From: Branchiostoma belcheri
Lineage: Eukaryota; Chordata; Leptocardii; Amphioxiformes; Branchiostomatidae
Reading direction: 5' to 3'
Assembly (NCBI RefSeq): GCF_001625305.1
Contig: NW_017803932.1
Coordinates: 304,989-368,988, forward strand
Length of the DNA: 64,000 bases
Part shown: positions 44,801 through 54,320 of the stretch, piece after piece
Position numbering within the stretch: position 1 is the first letter of the stretch
Layout of the letters: every line of letters begins with the position of its first letter
Program-made: the position numbers and the translations under genes
Notes under the pieces: model-generated
Told to the model about the DNA's origin: nothing
Databases searched by the model: none
Seen by the model: only the letters and a program-made list of their open reading frames with translations

Positions 44801-45272
44801 TATGAAGAACGTAGCTGAAAAAATTGACTACTTGAGGGTGGTTTGTATACCTAAACACCTGTCCAACGGATAAGACGTTGAATTTTTTAGGAAATCTCCT
44901 TTCCCACAAACACTGCATCAAAGCCTGCAACATGCTTTCACACGGAAGTAACAATAGCATACAATTCGTCAGCCGATTCGAGCCAGAGTAAATCTTCTGG
45001 CTTTTTGTACCTTTATAACGTTATATGTCATGTGTTGAATGCTACAATTCATGGTATTTCTGCTATCAGTGGAACCTTAACATATTCGAAGTTCAGAAGA
45101 AATCGGTAACAAATGTTACTTTTCTTTTTCTTCCATGAAAGTTTGATATAACGCATTAGTTACACGGTAACGTTAATATGTAGTTGTGGAGCGTTTTAAG
45201 CCGCTTGCTTTATCTATTCCAAAACACATATGTATTCATTCATTCATCGTACCTTGCATTAAATTCCCGCAT
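29761..45272 (-). CDS. Beta-propeller (FG-GAP/WD-like) protein of unrecognised family, 8 exons placed
   Basis: Exons on the minus strand, in transcript order: 45253-45272, 44452-44551, 42786-42981, 42331-42437, 41675-41842, then at least one unplaced exon, 31163-31229, 30417-30554, 29761-29898 (stop). The first five join in exact phase into 197 codons. Recurring blade-like units read LLVLGCEDGVIRLFDLP, SVDLIAADSQGTVTIF, NLMIVAGDEGGTVNAF, NYILAADNYRNLHVI, QVALGGEDGSIYIM, FILCAGHFNALFVY, and last ADVDRDGNVEVVVGCLDN, which resembles an FG-GAP calcium-binding loop (D-x-D-x-D-G). These suggest a single intracellular propeller; there is no signal peptide or membrane segment. It is not recognisably KPTN, ITFG2 or a BBS protein from memory. 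Exon 168 nt (41675-41842) ends in phase 0 but 31163 begins in phase 2, which proves a missing exon between them. The start ATG is a choice: it is the only in-frame Met after an upstream stop. Confidence 0.8.
30417..30554 (-). CDS. Propeller gene exon next to the assembly gap
   Basis: 46 codons, phase 0 to 0, acceptor tccacag, donor GTCAGT. It encodes VSVVEYSNVKLPLTQLLCVQ and ends FILCAGHFNALFVYQAGK. Its acceptor sequence also appears again just beyond the run of N, so the boundary here may be an assembly duplicate. Confidence 0.85.
30577..30596. other. Assembly gap (20 N)
   Basis: Twenty N bases, with one further N at 30563. The word CTGACACCTGTGGAC and the following ATAAACGT occur on both sides (from 30548 and from 30597), so the two contig ends overlap and were not merged. 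Confidence 0.99.
30740..30985. repeat. Degenerate minisatellite, ~55-61-bp unit
   Basis: About four imperfect copies of a unit containing CACTGGTCCTGTCCCT, with copies beginning near 30752, 30807, 30868 and 30923. It lies in an intron of the propeller gene. Confidence 0.8.
31163..31229 (-). CDS. Propeller gene exon
   Basis: 67 nt, begins with the third base of a split codon, ends phase 0; acceptor attttcag, donor GTAAAA. It encodes TVPSQVALGGEDGSIYIMSN and FQ, a single propeller strand pair. Confidence 0.85.
31230..41674 (-). other. 10.4-kb region of the propeller gene with at least one unplaced exon
   Basis: Mostly AT-rich intron. The phases of the flanking exons require at least one exon whose length leaves remainder 2 on division by three, but I could not place it. 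Less AT-rich patches occur near 33377-33590, 36290-36700 and 39230-39680; their open frames have no propeller-like motif. A poly(C) run sits at 38480-38490 and a GGAT-type tract at 37610-37650. Confidence 0.6.
40640..40850. repeat. Probable dispersed invertebrate repeat fragment
   Basis: Words such as GGGTTCTTTAATATGTACGG, GGGACGTTCATTTAACATCC, AAGTGCCTTTCC, and GGGCACAACATCGGGGTATG followed by TTCGAACCCAGGACC resemble a repeat I recall as widespread in marine invertebrate genomes. Assignment to a family is from memory only. Confidence 0.5.
41675..41842 (-). CDS. Propeller gene exon
   Basis: 56 codons, phase 0 to 0, acceptor ccctcag, donor GTAAGT. It encodes GVNSIPTVRCLLAVGLCSST, then NYILAADNYRNLHVIQGG and ends NAIINA. 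Confidence 0.88.
42331..42437 (-). CDS. Propeller gene exon
   Basis: 107 nt, phase 1 to 0, acceptor ttccccag, donor GTTAGA. After the split isoleucine it encodes GNLMIVAGDEGGTVNAFLP and ends LRLQDTRITR. Confidence 0.88.
42786..42981 (-). CDS. Propeller gene exon
   Basis: 196 nt, phase 0 to 1, acceptor gccacacag, donor GTAGGT. It encodes CISALETKGGPIQQLALHNV, then SVDLIAADSQGTVTIFCNEQ and ends SCLDVEEDA. Phase fixes the acceptor; a second AG ten bases inside would shift the frame. Confidence 0.9.
42982..44451 (-). other. Propeller gene intron, nothing recognised
   Basis: AT-rich intron of about 1.5 kb without recognisable repeat or exon. Confidence 0.7.
44452..44551 (-). CDS. Propeller gene exon
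   Basis: 100 nt, phase 2 to 0, acceptor tgttttcag, donor GTATGG. After the split arginine it encodes SAKSLLVLGCEDGVIRLFDL and ends SENTLQ. Confidence 0.9.
45253..45272 (-). CDS. Propeller gene first coding exon (short)
   Basis: ATG followed by six codons and a split codon, MREFNA(R), with donor GTACGA. The phase matches the next exon exactly. The frame is closed by a stop about 35 bases upstream and there is no acceptor in between, so this ATG is the likely start; position -3 is A, a fair Kozak context. The tiny size keeps confidence moderate. Confidence 0.6.
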
Positions 45273-46087
45273 AATTTTCTTAGTATCAGTGTCAAATTTC
45301 AATGTCAGAATTCACGTATTTATAATACTTCGCGCATGTCATGTTTAAGCGTCACAGTATAGATATCATCAGAGTTTAACAACAGTGATATTACGAAATC
45401 AAACCTCGCCTGACTGTGTAATATTTGTCCACATATTTGTCCAAATAGTTTTATTTTTGTATACATACTGTCACTGAGGAATAGCCACATGGGTTTTGCT
45501 GCGGAAATATTAGGTATTATACCACATGATTTAGTGCGCGTATCGGGGCGGCATGCTGTTATGCCGACGGTTACATGCCGTCTGGCCGAAATGTTTTCGG
45601 GCTAGGGGCGCACTTGGACTTGATTCGGGGAGTGTTCAGAAAATCATGACAATCGATATCAGGACTGGCTAAAGCCGGCACACGCCGGTTATTTCTAGAT
45701 TTGGGTGGACTAGTAGCTCAAACATTGGCCACAGAGAATGCTGGGTGACACTAACGAGTCAGACGCGCCATCATATTCAAATATTGATCAATAATATTGT
45801 CAGAAAACAACACACACACGACCCTGTCTGCTGATGACGCGCGTATACACGCATACGTCATCAAATGGAAATCGAAGGGTGCAGTTTCTGGAAAGTTCGC
45901 GGCTAGGCATAGAGGTAGCATCATCATAGAGAGAGAGACTAGTGGGGTGGGCAGGGCGATCAGTCTTATATACGCCGCTCTCTTCTAAACACTACACCAG
46001 AAGCGTCATCCAACTGAGAGGTCTGCAGACGCCAGACAGCAAGAGGTATCACCAGCGGCAGACGACAGCGTCCATTCCCGTGCAAGA
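45273..46087. promoter_or_regulatory. Divergent promoter region between propeller gene and plus-strand gene
   Basis: About 815 bases separate the two start codons. On the plus strand TATATA at 45967-45972 sits about 30 bases before an A/C-rich candidate start (ACACTACACC), about 120 bases before the ATG at 46088. An inverted pair TGATGACG (45832-45839) and CGTCATCA (45856-45863) carries two CRE-type half sites. CpG is more frequent here than in the nearby introns. Transcription starts are inferred. Confidence 0.55.
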
Positions 46088-46156
46088 ATGCCAAAGCAAG
46101 CCGGTGGTAAAAAGAAGGATCATCTGAGGATCAACCAACATCGTTTGGGAGAGTAT
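46088..46156 (+). CDS. Candidate first coding exon of unknown gene
   Basis: 23 codons from ATG to a GTAAGT donor: MPKQAGGKKKDHLRINQHR then LGEY. The ATG context is AAGA-ATG-C (A at -3... G-rich fit is fair). A TATA box lies about 120 bases upstream. It is too short for a domain call; the lysine-rich start suggests a cytoplasmic or nuclear protein. Confidence 0.6.
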
Positions 46157-49100
46157 GTAAGTGTACACATGCTCTACGTGCGATAGCACGATGTGCCTTC
46201 TCGTGATTTTTAATCTAACGTTGGAAGCATTATTGGCACAACAGTTGTTACGGGTTAGATGGGTGCTTGCATTGATTATGCTTGCGTATCCCTTGCCACT
46301 TTTCGCATGCAATCCACGACGCTCTGTACATGTCTGTACCATGCAGCGTTGGGAAAAGCTCGGCGTGGGAGTTTCTATATCTGTAACTGGTAAACCACAT
46401 AATTGCAGGGCATCTTGCTGAAGAGAAGTGTACGGCGATTGCCACTTGTCACCATATGTCTTCATTTGCACCAAAGACTCAAAATTCATCTTCATGATTT
46501 CTGCCGTTAGCGTGTTATTCTACACTATATATGTAACGTTAAGTCGAATAGATGATCAGAGCTGTCATTTGAAACCATTTTGCGGAAAAAAAGTTATTTC
46601 CAAAAATCAATACCCGGTAGTATCCAATTGGGTCAGAGTGAAAGTTTTTTGTCATGTTTTTTTGTGTTTGTCCTGGTTCTTAAGGGTTTGGCTTGTACAG
46701 TTAGGAAATTTTTACAGCGGTTCGTTCATTACACAATAGCAAGTAGGGTTGTTAACATTTTGTCGCAATCCGGGAGGATATTCGGAGAATCAGATTCTGC
46801 AATCCACAGCGCGTTCGCTTACAACAGTTGTGATTGTAATGACAGTTGAAACGGAGGGGTCGGTAGGTATCACTGACTTTTGCTATTATAACAGTTCAAT
46901 GTGGCTTCGGGCACTTTCGGCAAAATCATTGGCGCAGGCTAGCGCTCATGCCGAGTGTGCCTCGGCTTTGATCTCGCACTAGTCCCTTGCATTGGAAAGT
47001 ATTTCAGGTGATTATGAAGACATATAATCGCTGTTAGGGACGAAAAAATGCACGAGACTGCTCAGCAAAAACTGGCGGTACATGTACTTTCAACTTGCTG
47101 GTGTCGGTTGAGAAATCGTACAACTTTCGAATCTCCCGGAGACATTTCATGATTTGTGCAGCATGTTTCACATAGCAACGTTGTCAAGCGTTTGTGTTTT
47201 TTTTCTTACCATGATTCATGTATTACATGCAGTGGTAGAAAATTCACTTTTCTACTTGTGAGAGTGTGGTGGTGTCACGTGGTGAATTCTCACAGCTCGA
47301 CTTCTCAAAGAACTACCTCTTCCTATCATCTCATCTCGCCGACCGCTGGACTGTAGTAGAGCTAGTAGAAAAACCATGGTGCGTGTGTGTTACTCTACTG
47401 AAGTACCTTCACCTAGTCAACCCTTTTTTTCCACTAACTAATCGACCGTTACAGTCAAATGTGACGAATCATTTTTACTAATGCGGTCCACTAGAATGTC
47501 ATAATTGCAATCGCGTATGGGCGATGCGCTTGCTAGTAATTCAATCATCGATCATGGCTGTGAAGTAAAAGGTCGCACGCCGTGTGTTTTTGGCACTAGA
47601 TTGGACTGGCTGATTCCGGTTTGAACTAATCTACAACTCTTATATATTATACATGCTACGTTACACTCTTTGATACGACATGGCCCGGATGTTTTGGCCA
47701 TCTAAAGCACTACAGATAGATAATTGGGGTTATCTAAACTGTATTTTTGTCCACACAACGTGTTATCGCTTATGTGGACATGGAAGCAAATTGCTCTTAT
47801 TGACAACGATCTAACACCGACGCCAATGCGCTTAGAACTGGTCGACATGCATGATTGCATGGAAATCAAATCAAACCCAGCGATAGTGGGTCGTCGACCC
47901 GTGTGTGTGCGTGGATGTGTTTGAGAAGGACCTCAGCATGACCTACTGGTCATAAGTGGAGCTCAATGCATCAAGTGCACAACAACATCTCATTTGAATC
48001 GATATCATTGCGCATTATAACATGGAAAAATGATATGTTTATTATAGTATATCAACCTTCACAATTTATAGCAAAATGTTAATTTCATCTTCTGCTACGG
48101 ACTGTTGGTGTATTTTCCTTTCTCTCTTTATGTATATTTTTAGCTTCGTAGAACCCCTTTCTTCAGTGTAAACGTGACGTCGCAACGCGGCAGATATAAT
48201 GAAGCAATGCAAACTTAAAATACACATGTAACTTTGTTTCATTTTACTTTTTTCGCTATAGATTTATATTTCGCTATAATATATAACGTTAGATATATTA
48301 ATACCCTATATACATATATATCTCAATTTCTGGCGATATGGAGATGTACTGTTTAATGTGTTAACTGCACCATTAGACAAAGTGTACCAGCATTTTAACA
48401 CAGCTTCGAACTGGAAAATAATGCACAACTATTAGTGAAACTCTTTGAAAACAAGTATTTTTGTGCGCTTAACATATCTTTGCCCAGCAGCTTGCACAGA
48501 ACGGACTAAATTTCTGCGCACAAGATAAAGATTTGACAAGCTTTAGCGAAGACATGTACAAATACTTCCGGCTAGCTGTCGTGTTTAATCCATACCGGGG
48601 GAGAGTGATAGCACGGGCTGCATTTCCGGAATGGCAAACTGTTGATATCGCGTCACTGGGGAATTCGGCACAATCCCAGTTGAATGTGATAGTCATACTC
48701 CGAGCAAATAGTCCATCATAACCTTAAGAGGCTTGAGAAAAAAGAGCGCCCGCGGACATGCCTCAAGAATCTCAAGAAGGCGTTAGATTCAAACACTGGA
48801 AAATTACCACGGAAAATTCTAGAAACCTCCGGGTACTTAGTGCATACAAAGTGTTTTCACTGGATTTCTATGTCGAAGAAAGAGGTAAATGCTGACCGCC
48901 ATGTTGGTGTCGCTATTTGCATTTCAATGCATCGTGTTTCATACACGGCATGTTTCATCGGCGGGTTTTCTTTCTCATCTTTGAGATATATACATTTATT
49001 AGTGCTCCTCTGAGAGACAAATGCTCAACTAGTTACGATTCAAGGAAATGCAAATACGGAACACCAAGATGGTGACACACGCAGCGGTAACGTCACCACA

Positions 49101-52100
49101 TGTACTGTTTCACTTTTTGTTCAATTATATGGTTTCTCCTGCATCCAAATGGGAATCGTTTCTAAGATAAGATAGGACTGTTATCTACTGGCAAACTGGG
49201 GCACAGCAGTCACGTTTACGCAAATAAGGCTGCCACTCTATACCAGACCAAACCAGTCAAGGATACAGGATCACTTTCTTGTCTTCAACTTACAACCGAT
49301 TTTGTACTTTGTGTAGCTTTGCCATCGATCAAAGTCAATTCCACTCAGGGAAGTAATCGCTCTTCTTCTTTTACACTGTGCAGGGAGTTACTGAAGTGTG
49401 TTTTCTTCGATTTTCTTTAGATTTATGAGGTATTATCGGCTGATCCTTGCCTGTTTTTGATACTTATCTCTTAAAGCCATGTTCCATGTTACACGAACAG
49501 ATAAGTGTCAGATAGTGGATCCCCTGACTCTTGTCTGTTGTTCGTCTTGCGGCGCCAGTCAGTGACATCGAGGACGTGTGGGACTACTTTTTTTCTGGAA
49601 AGTTCGCTTAAGAGGTTGCAACGTCACCTGCGGGGTAAACGCCAAGGAAATATAACTCAATATTACGTAAATCTTAAGTGTGGAACTGTTCCGGAAATGA
49701 AAACGGCATATGCCACTATTAGATTAACGTGGTGTATTTTGGAGAGATTTTAAATATTTGTATACATGTACTTGTCGATTGTCACATGTACAAACATATA
49801 CCGAGAGGTAAGCAACTACCATACTGATTTGACAACGCCCACAATAGCACACCAACTGATGTTATTATTTATCTACAGTTTGTCTGGGAAGTGTTCTCAC
49901 AAAAGTGAGTTTCGCAACAACTGGCCCACGTCGTTATCTCGGTTCGACGCCACTAATCCCTGCAGCATTAGCTACGGTTTCTGGGACGCGTTTTTAGATG
50001 TATACGCCCCCTACGTTGATTAATGTCACTCGCTTGGGGAATTGTTATCATGAGTCTGGTGTTATACACCAAACCATGGTATCAAGCATCCCACAATACA
50101 GAGCAACAAAATTGTATATGGTGTATTTATCTGAATTTAGTAGATTTGTAATGAACCTGTTTGTGAAATGACTCTATCTTCACTCCTCTTCACACGTGCT
50201 ACAAGTGCTATGATTTGATTCATCTATAGTCTTGTAGGTAATTCTTTTGTACCCACGTATCTGTCTGTATGTCTAGTTAGTTAAGGACCTTACGAAAGTC
50301 GCTGTACGTTTGTTGTGTCAATAAAGTTCTTTTTTATACAGCAACCATCACCAGTGCCGTGACAAAGTTTGAATAAATTTACCGGTATAGGTGGATGGAG
50401 GGAATCGTTATAATTGTATTTACACGGCAATGCGATAAGGGTTAAAGAGCCAATAAGGCCCTATTCAAAGCTGCCAGAAGACACCTCTTTCTTTTTGCCT
50501 AAAATTCTTGCACCTGGACAATCTCGCCGGGAATCTCGCGGTGTCTGTAATGCGAGACTTCACATACAGGTGATAAAGAAAGCATCAGGTTTCCCATTAC
50601 GATTGCTGTAATACGAATCAACAAATCATAATTCTGTTGACCTTATTTAGGACAGACCGAGACACGCACTAGCCACACGTAACGTAATCTATATCTGGGG
50701 GTTTCTAAGTATGTATGAAGCTTGAATCTCTGTGTCGCAGATTCTGTCGCTTAGATATCTTGTCGTTTTGTCTGTTCCTCTTTTCTGTTTCAGTGTCACT
50801 ATTCCGTTCAAACAATGTTTTGGTTCGTACGAGATGTTTCTACCAAGGTGGACACATGTACTGGGCCAATGAAAACGATGGAAGTGTGACACGCTCAGCT
50901 TGTGTCAGAGACATAACTGCAAGATAATCTCAAGCTTTTTTTAAACACAACAAGAACTTGTGATAACACTAGCGCTGCCATATATAAAGTTCCTCAACTT
51001 TTAAATTAGACCATTCATCAAATTCATAGCTGTTTTGGAGTCGTGACCTTTCAAAGCGCACGTATACCTCCGTAAAAGTCACTCATATGACTTTCCTTTT
51101 TTAAAAAGATGTCACGATATCATGATGAATGATAATATTCGTGCCCCCCCCCCTTTTAAGGGTGCTGTTCATCTGATACCCACGACCAATGTCACAAAGG
51201 AGTCATTTTGCCATTGACATTGGCCCACTGATTACGCCCCTTAATCTACGTTATTACGAGGTCTGGTCTAAGGGTGTGAATCATCAATCAATCACACATA
51301 TGTACCGTACGTTCCCATCCATTCCCGAGGGGGGGGGGTACACGTGTAATACCCCCTCCCCATTCCACGGTGACAGTTGAACGGCCAATAAGTAGGTAGG
51401 TAGTTCAAACAAACTTCATCGATGTAAAACTAAGGTCCTCGCGTGTTGTTGTCTTTCAAATCCACTTTTACATCATGGATCATATTCCATTTAGGAAGGC
51501 AAAGGTCGTACAAATCCAATTTGCTCGCTCAACGGTCTGGAGCCAGCGGAGAGGTGGCCTAATGGATAGGGCCTAAAATGGTCATACATTACGGTAAATG
51601 CGATGATGCTTTTTGCACCCTCTCTAGGGACAGCGGGCCACCTTTTTGTGACTCATAGAGATAAAAGGGTATTTACACAGAAAGGTCGTCCGTAGGGCAC
51701 CTATGCAACAAGTAGTCATGCACGTAGATATGGTTTTCCACTAAATTTGATGTGTAGATTTTTGTTTTGGAGATTTATGGACGCTTTAATTATGCTGAAG
51801 ATGCATATGTAGCAAGAAGGCAAGAGGTCGAACAAAATCCGATTTCTGATGAATAGAATGGAGGTAAACGTTGTGTCTGGTCGATCATGGAGATGTATGG
51901 ATTGTTGTCATTGTGTACCACTAGTATTGTACGTTGCTCAAATGATACATTACTCAAATAATACATTAACAAGACGTTGCTTGAGTACGTCAGATATGTT
52001 TTAGATCAATTATCTGTCACTAACAGGGCCATTTGCGTTGTAGTTTTGTGCTTTAGCTGTTAAACGTGTCATGACTGTGTTTCACGGACCAGACCGATCA

Positions 52101-53302
52101 AGCCAAACCCAGATGTGCACCCGTTGCTCCCGCTGCCTGTGTCTTCTGTGCCCCGGGAAGAAAGATTGAAAAGTCAGAGACCATCCCCTATGGCTTCGAC
52201 ATGGATAGCAAAGACAAAGAGTTAACGTCGGTCAGTTAAACGCTACAGTTGCCAATAAGTGGGGGAAGGGGCAGCGGTGTTGTCATCACTATGTTTGCTG
52301 ATTTGCAATGTTGCAATTCCGATGCTGCTACAGCTGCGCTAAACATTACTGGAGTTGGTCGAATATATCACGCACAGAGGTTTGTGTGATACCGTGCGCG
52401 GGGCCATTTGCTGAACCAAATATACATGAACTAGACACACTCTCTTTGAATTTCTACCGCAATTATTGCAGTTCTTGCAAATATATCAGTATTCATTGTG
52501 AATACTCAGAAGAGGTGACTGTTGTCCCGCAAATCATTGCCGGTAGGTTCTACCTACAGCTAGCCCACCATGAATACACTTCGGATTTAGATGACAAAAT
52601 GCCAACATAAAGATTACTGGCACGCAGCCATGTCTTTAATGAGACTCGGAGGGGGCCTCGGAGAATAGCGACACGATGTCTTGGCATTGAACGACGTCGA
52701 GTCCAAGGAATTTCGATATGTCTAGTTCATGCATATCTGTCGCAGTGCTGTCGGCGTTTGAAATATGTGTTCATAGAACTCGGGAGCGCTGAAAGACGGA
52801 TGCATCATAGAAAAGAATGTCAACTAGGCTATAGAAGTGTTTGTGCTATGCGTATGGCCGAGCCTCTTGTATCATAGACACGCTTCTTATGGATTTGACC
52901 ATGGAGCTTCAATGAAGCTCCAACGAAGCTCTTTGATGGGAACCGTGTTGGCAAGTGAAAAAAAACATTCAACGATTTCATGTATATTGTACCCATACAA
53001 AGTGACACTTGAAAACATATCAACACTTCAAAACTTGCATGATGCATTACTACATGCATTGACAAGTAATGGCCACTTATTTTGCAGTTTTGTGATTGTG
53101 CAAACTTTCCACAGTTTGTTGTTCCTTTACTGACTGTGTTGACCAGGCCGACGCGACTACCCAACCCCGTTGCGCTCACGTTCCTACATGTACGCCCAAC
53201 TGTGTGTCCTTTGCCCCAAATGTTTCCAAGAAGGGGAAGAGGAAAAGAGCTCGCGAGGGGCCGTATGATTACGGCATTGAGGACCTAGAAGACGAAGATC
53301 TG
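46088..53302 (+). CDS. Unrecognised gene, first coding exon plus two duplicate-like exons (incomplete)
   Basis: Placed exons: 46088-46156 (start), then 52093-52230 and 53147-53302, all phase 0 at both ends. The first encodes MPKQAGGKKKDHLRINQHR and LGEY, a basic start without a signal peptide. The other two are related to each other: both begin with a PRCA(P/H)V-type cysteine motif, then a basic run, then an aromatic/acidic end (IPYGFDMDSKDKEL against GPYDYGIEDLEDEDL). No known family is recognised. The rest of the gene is not visible by 64000, so it probably continues to the right through long introns. Joining the first exon to the later ones is inferred from strand and phase only. Confidence 0.45.
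46157..52092 (+). other. Large intron of unknown gene
   Basis: About 5.9 kb with many short frames but no motif-bearing exon that I can join in phase. A frame at 49879-50023 followed by AATAAA at 50320-50325 is discussed in the findings. Poly(C/G) runs occur at 51145-51155 and 51330-51340. A piece like the front half of an arginine tRNA (TGGCCTAATGGATAGGGC, 51557-51574) is a repeat relic. Confidence 0.5.
52093..52230 (+). CDS. Candidate exon A of duplicated pair
   Basis: 46 codons, phase 0 to 0, acceptor cggaccag, donor GTCAGT. It encodes TDQAKPRCAPVAPAACVFC, then APGRKIEKSETIPYGFDMDS and KDKELTS. Third codon positions are mostly C or G, unlike the flanks. The intron just upstream reads GACTGTGTTT...GACCAG, as in exon B. 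Confidence 0.65.
53147..53302 (+). CDS. Candidate exon B of duplicated pair
   Basis: 52 codons, phase 0 to 0, acceptor gttgaccag, donor GTCAGT. It encodes ADATTQPRCAHVPTCTPNC, then VSFAPNVSKKGKRKRARE and GPYDYGIEDLEDEDL. The KKGKRKRAR run could be a nuclear localisation signal (inference); exon A lacks it. Confidence 0.68.
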
Positions 53303-54240
53303 GTCAGTTTTCCCAACCGAAGACCTTGCAGAGAGCAGCTGCTTTTATGTGTGCCTGAAGGGGGCATGGAGCTCATTGGTTGGTGATAGTATGAGACGCC
53401 GTTTTATACTGTATATGGGTTTCTCATTATGCATATTAGCTGTTGACTGACCTGCGTTATGGCAACTACGTTGGCACTGCGTAATGTTCTAACAATAATT
53501 AAGCAGAAGTGTGGAATGCTATAGCATAGAGCGCTATTTTGGCACACATTTGGCCATTTCTTGAACGATACATCATCGGGTAACAAATATTCGATTGAGT
53601 CCATTTCTTCCATATCATTCATCAGTCCATGCCACTATGCTATGGGCTAGCTTTAGGGATCCGTGCGCTTTGGATTTTGGAGACGACACTGTGAATTTCA
53701 TACACAAGGTTGCCAAGATTGTGTCGCACGTTGCAGATGTAAAAGACTAGAACAAGAAATAAAATCTAACAATTAACAGCAGGGGAAAGAAGAAAATAAC
53801 ACAACATGTAACAGGTAATACATGTTGAATCTATATTTTCATTTTTTATCTGTTCACATATGTGTAAATTATCTGTTCACATATGTGTAAATCTATAATT
53901 TCTATTTTTTATATCTCTATATCTGTATTATATAGATTTCACATTACATCTTCTTATTATCGAGAAAAATGTGTCACATCAAGTTTCATTTCCAGTTTTT
54001 GTATTGTAGAAGTATGAATTATTGGATTCAAGGATTGTCATATAATTGGTCAGATAATTTCTATTCATAAAGTCAGCGCATAGGATAAAAGTTGATGTCC
54101 TTAAACTAATTAAGATGTGAAAATATGAGAGCATGTTGAGAGAAAATTACTATATCAACTGGCACCTGTCATTGTTGTTAAAACTATGTACTCTGCACCC
54201 CCACCCTCCCTTCAAAAGGGCTGACCCTCTGATGACCGAT
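53303..54240. other. Non-coding, with a short direct repeat
   Basis: AT-rich. A 22-bp unit ATCTGTTCACATATGTGTAA is present twice in tandem at about 53848-53892. No exon is visible. Confidence 0.6.
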
Positions 54241-54320
54241 ATGTAACCCAGAATGCACGTGGCGACAAGTTTGCATGTGCTGCTGCAAACACGTGCCGCC
54301 ATTTTGAAGTCCGTGCTGAG
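54240..54320. promoter_or_regulatory. Candidate promoter-type element (ZNF143/Staf-like and YY1-like sites)
   Basis: CCCAGAATGCA at 54247-54257 resembles the ZNF143/Staf core, and GCCGCCATTTTG at 54295-54306 is the reverse complement of the YY1 promoter motif CAAAATGGCGGC. The two sites are 37 bases apart in a GC-richer patch. Such pairs mark housekeeping-type promoters in animals (established knowledge), but no downstream gene is visible on either strand. Confidence 0.35.

Noticed and set aside
44763-44960. Minus-strand 65-codon frame as first exon of the propeller gene
   Set aside because: It does not join in phase with 44551, while the short exon at 45253-45272 does.
51550-51620. tRNA-Arg gene
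   Set aside because: Only the front half (TGGCCTAATGGATAGGGC) resembles the tRNA; no B box or acceptor stem follows, so it is a relic.
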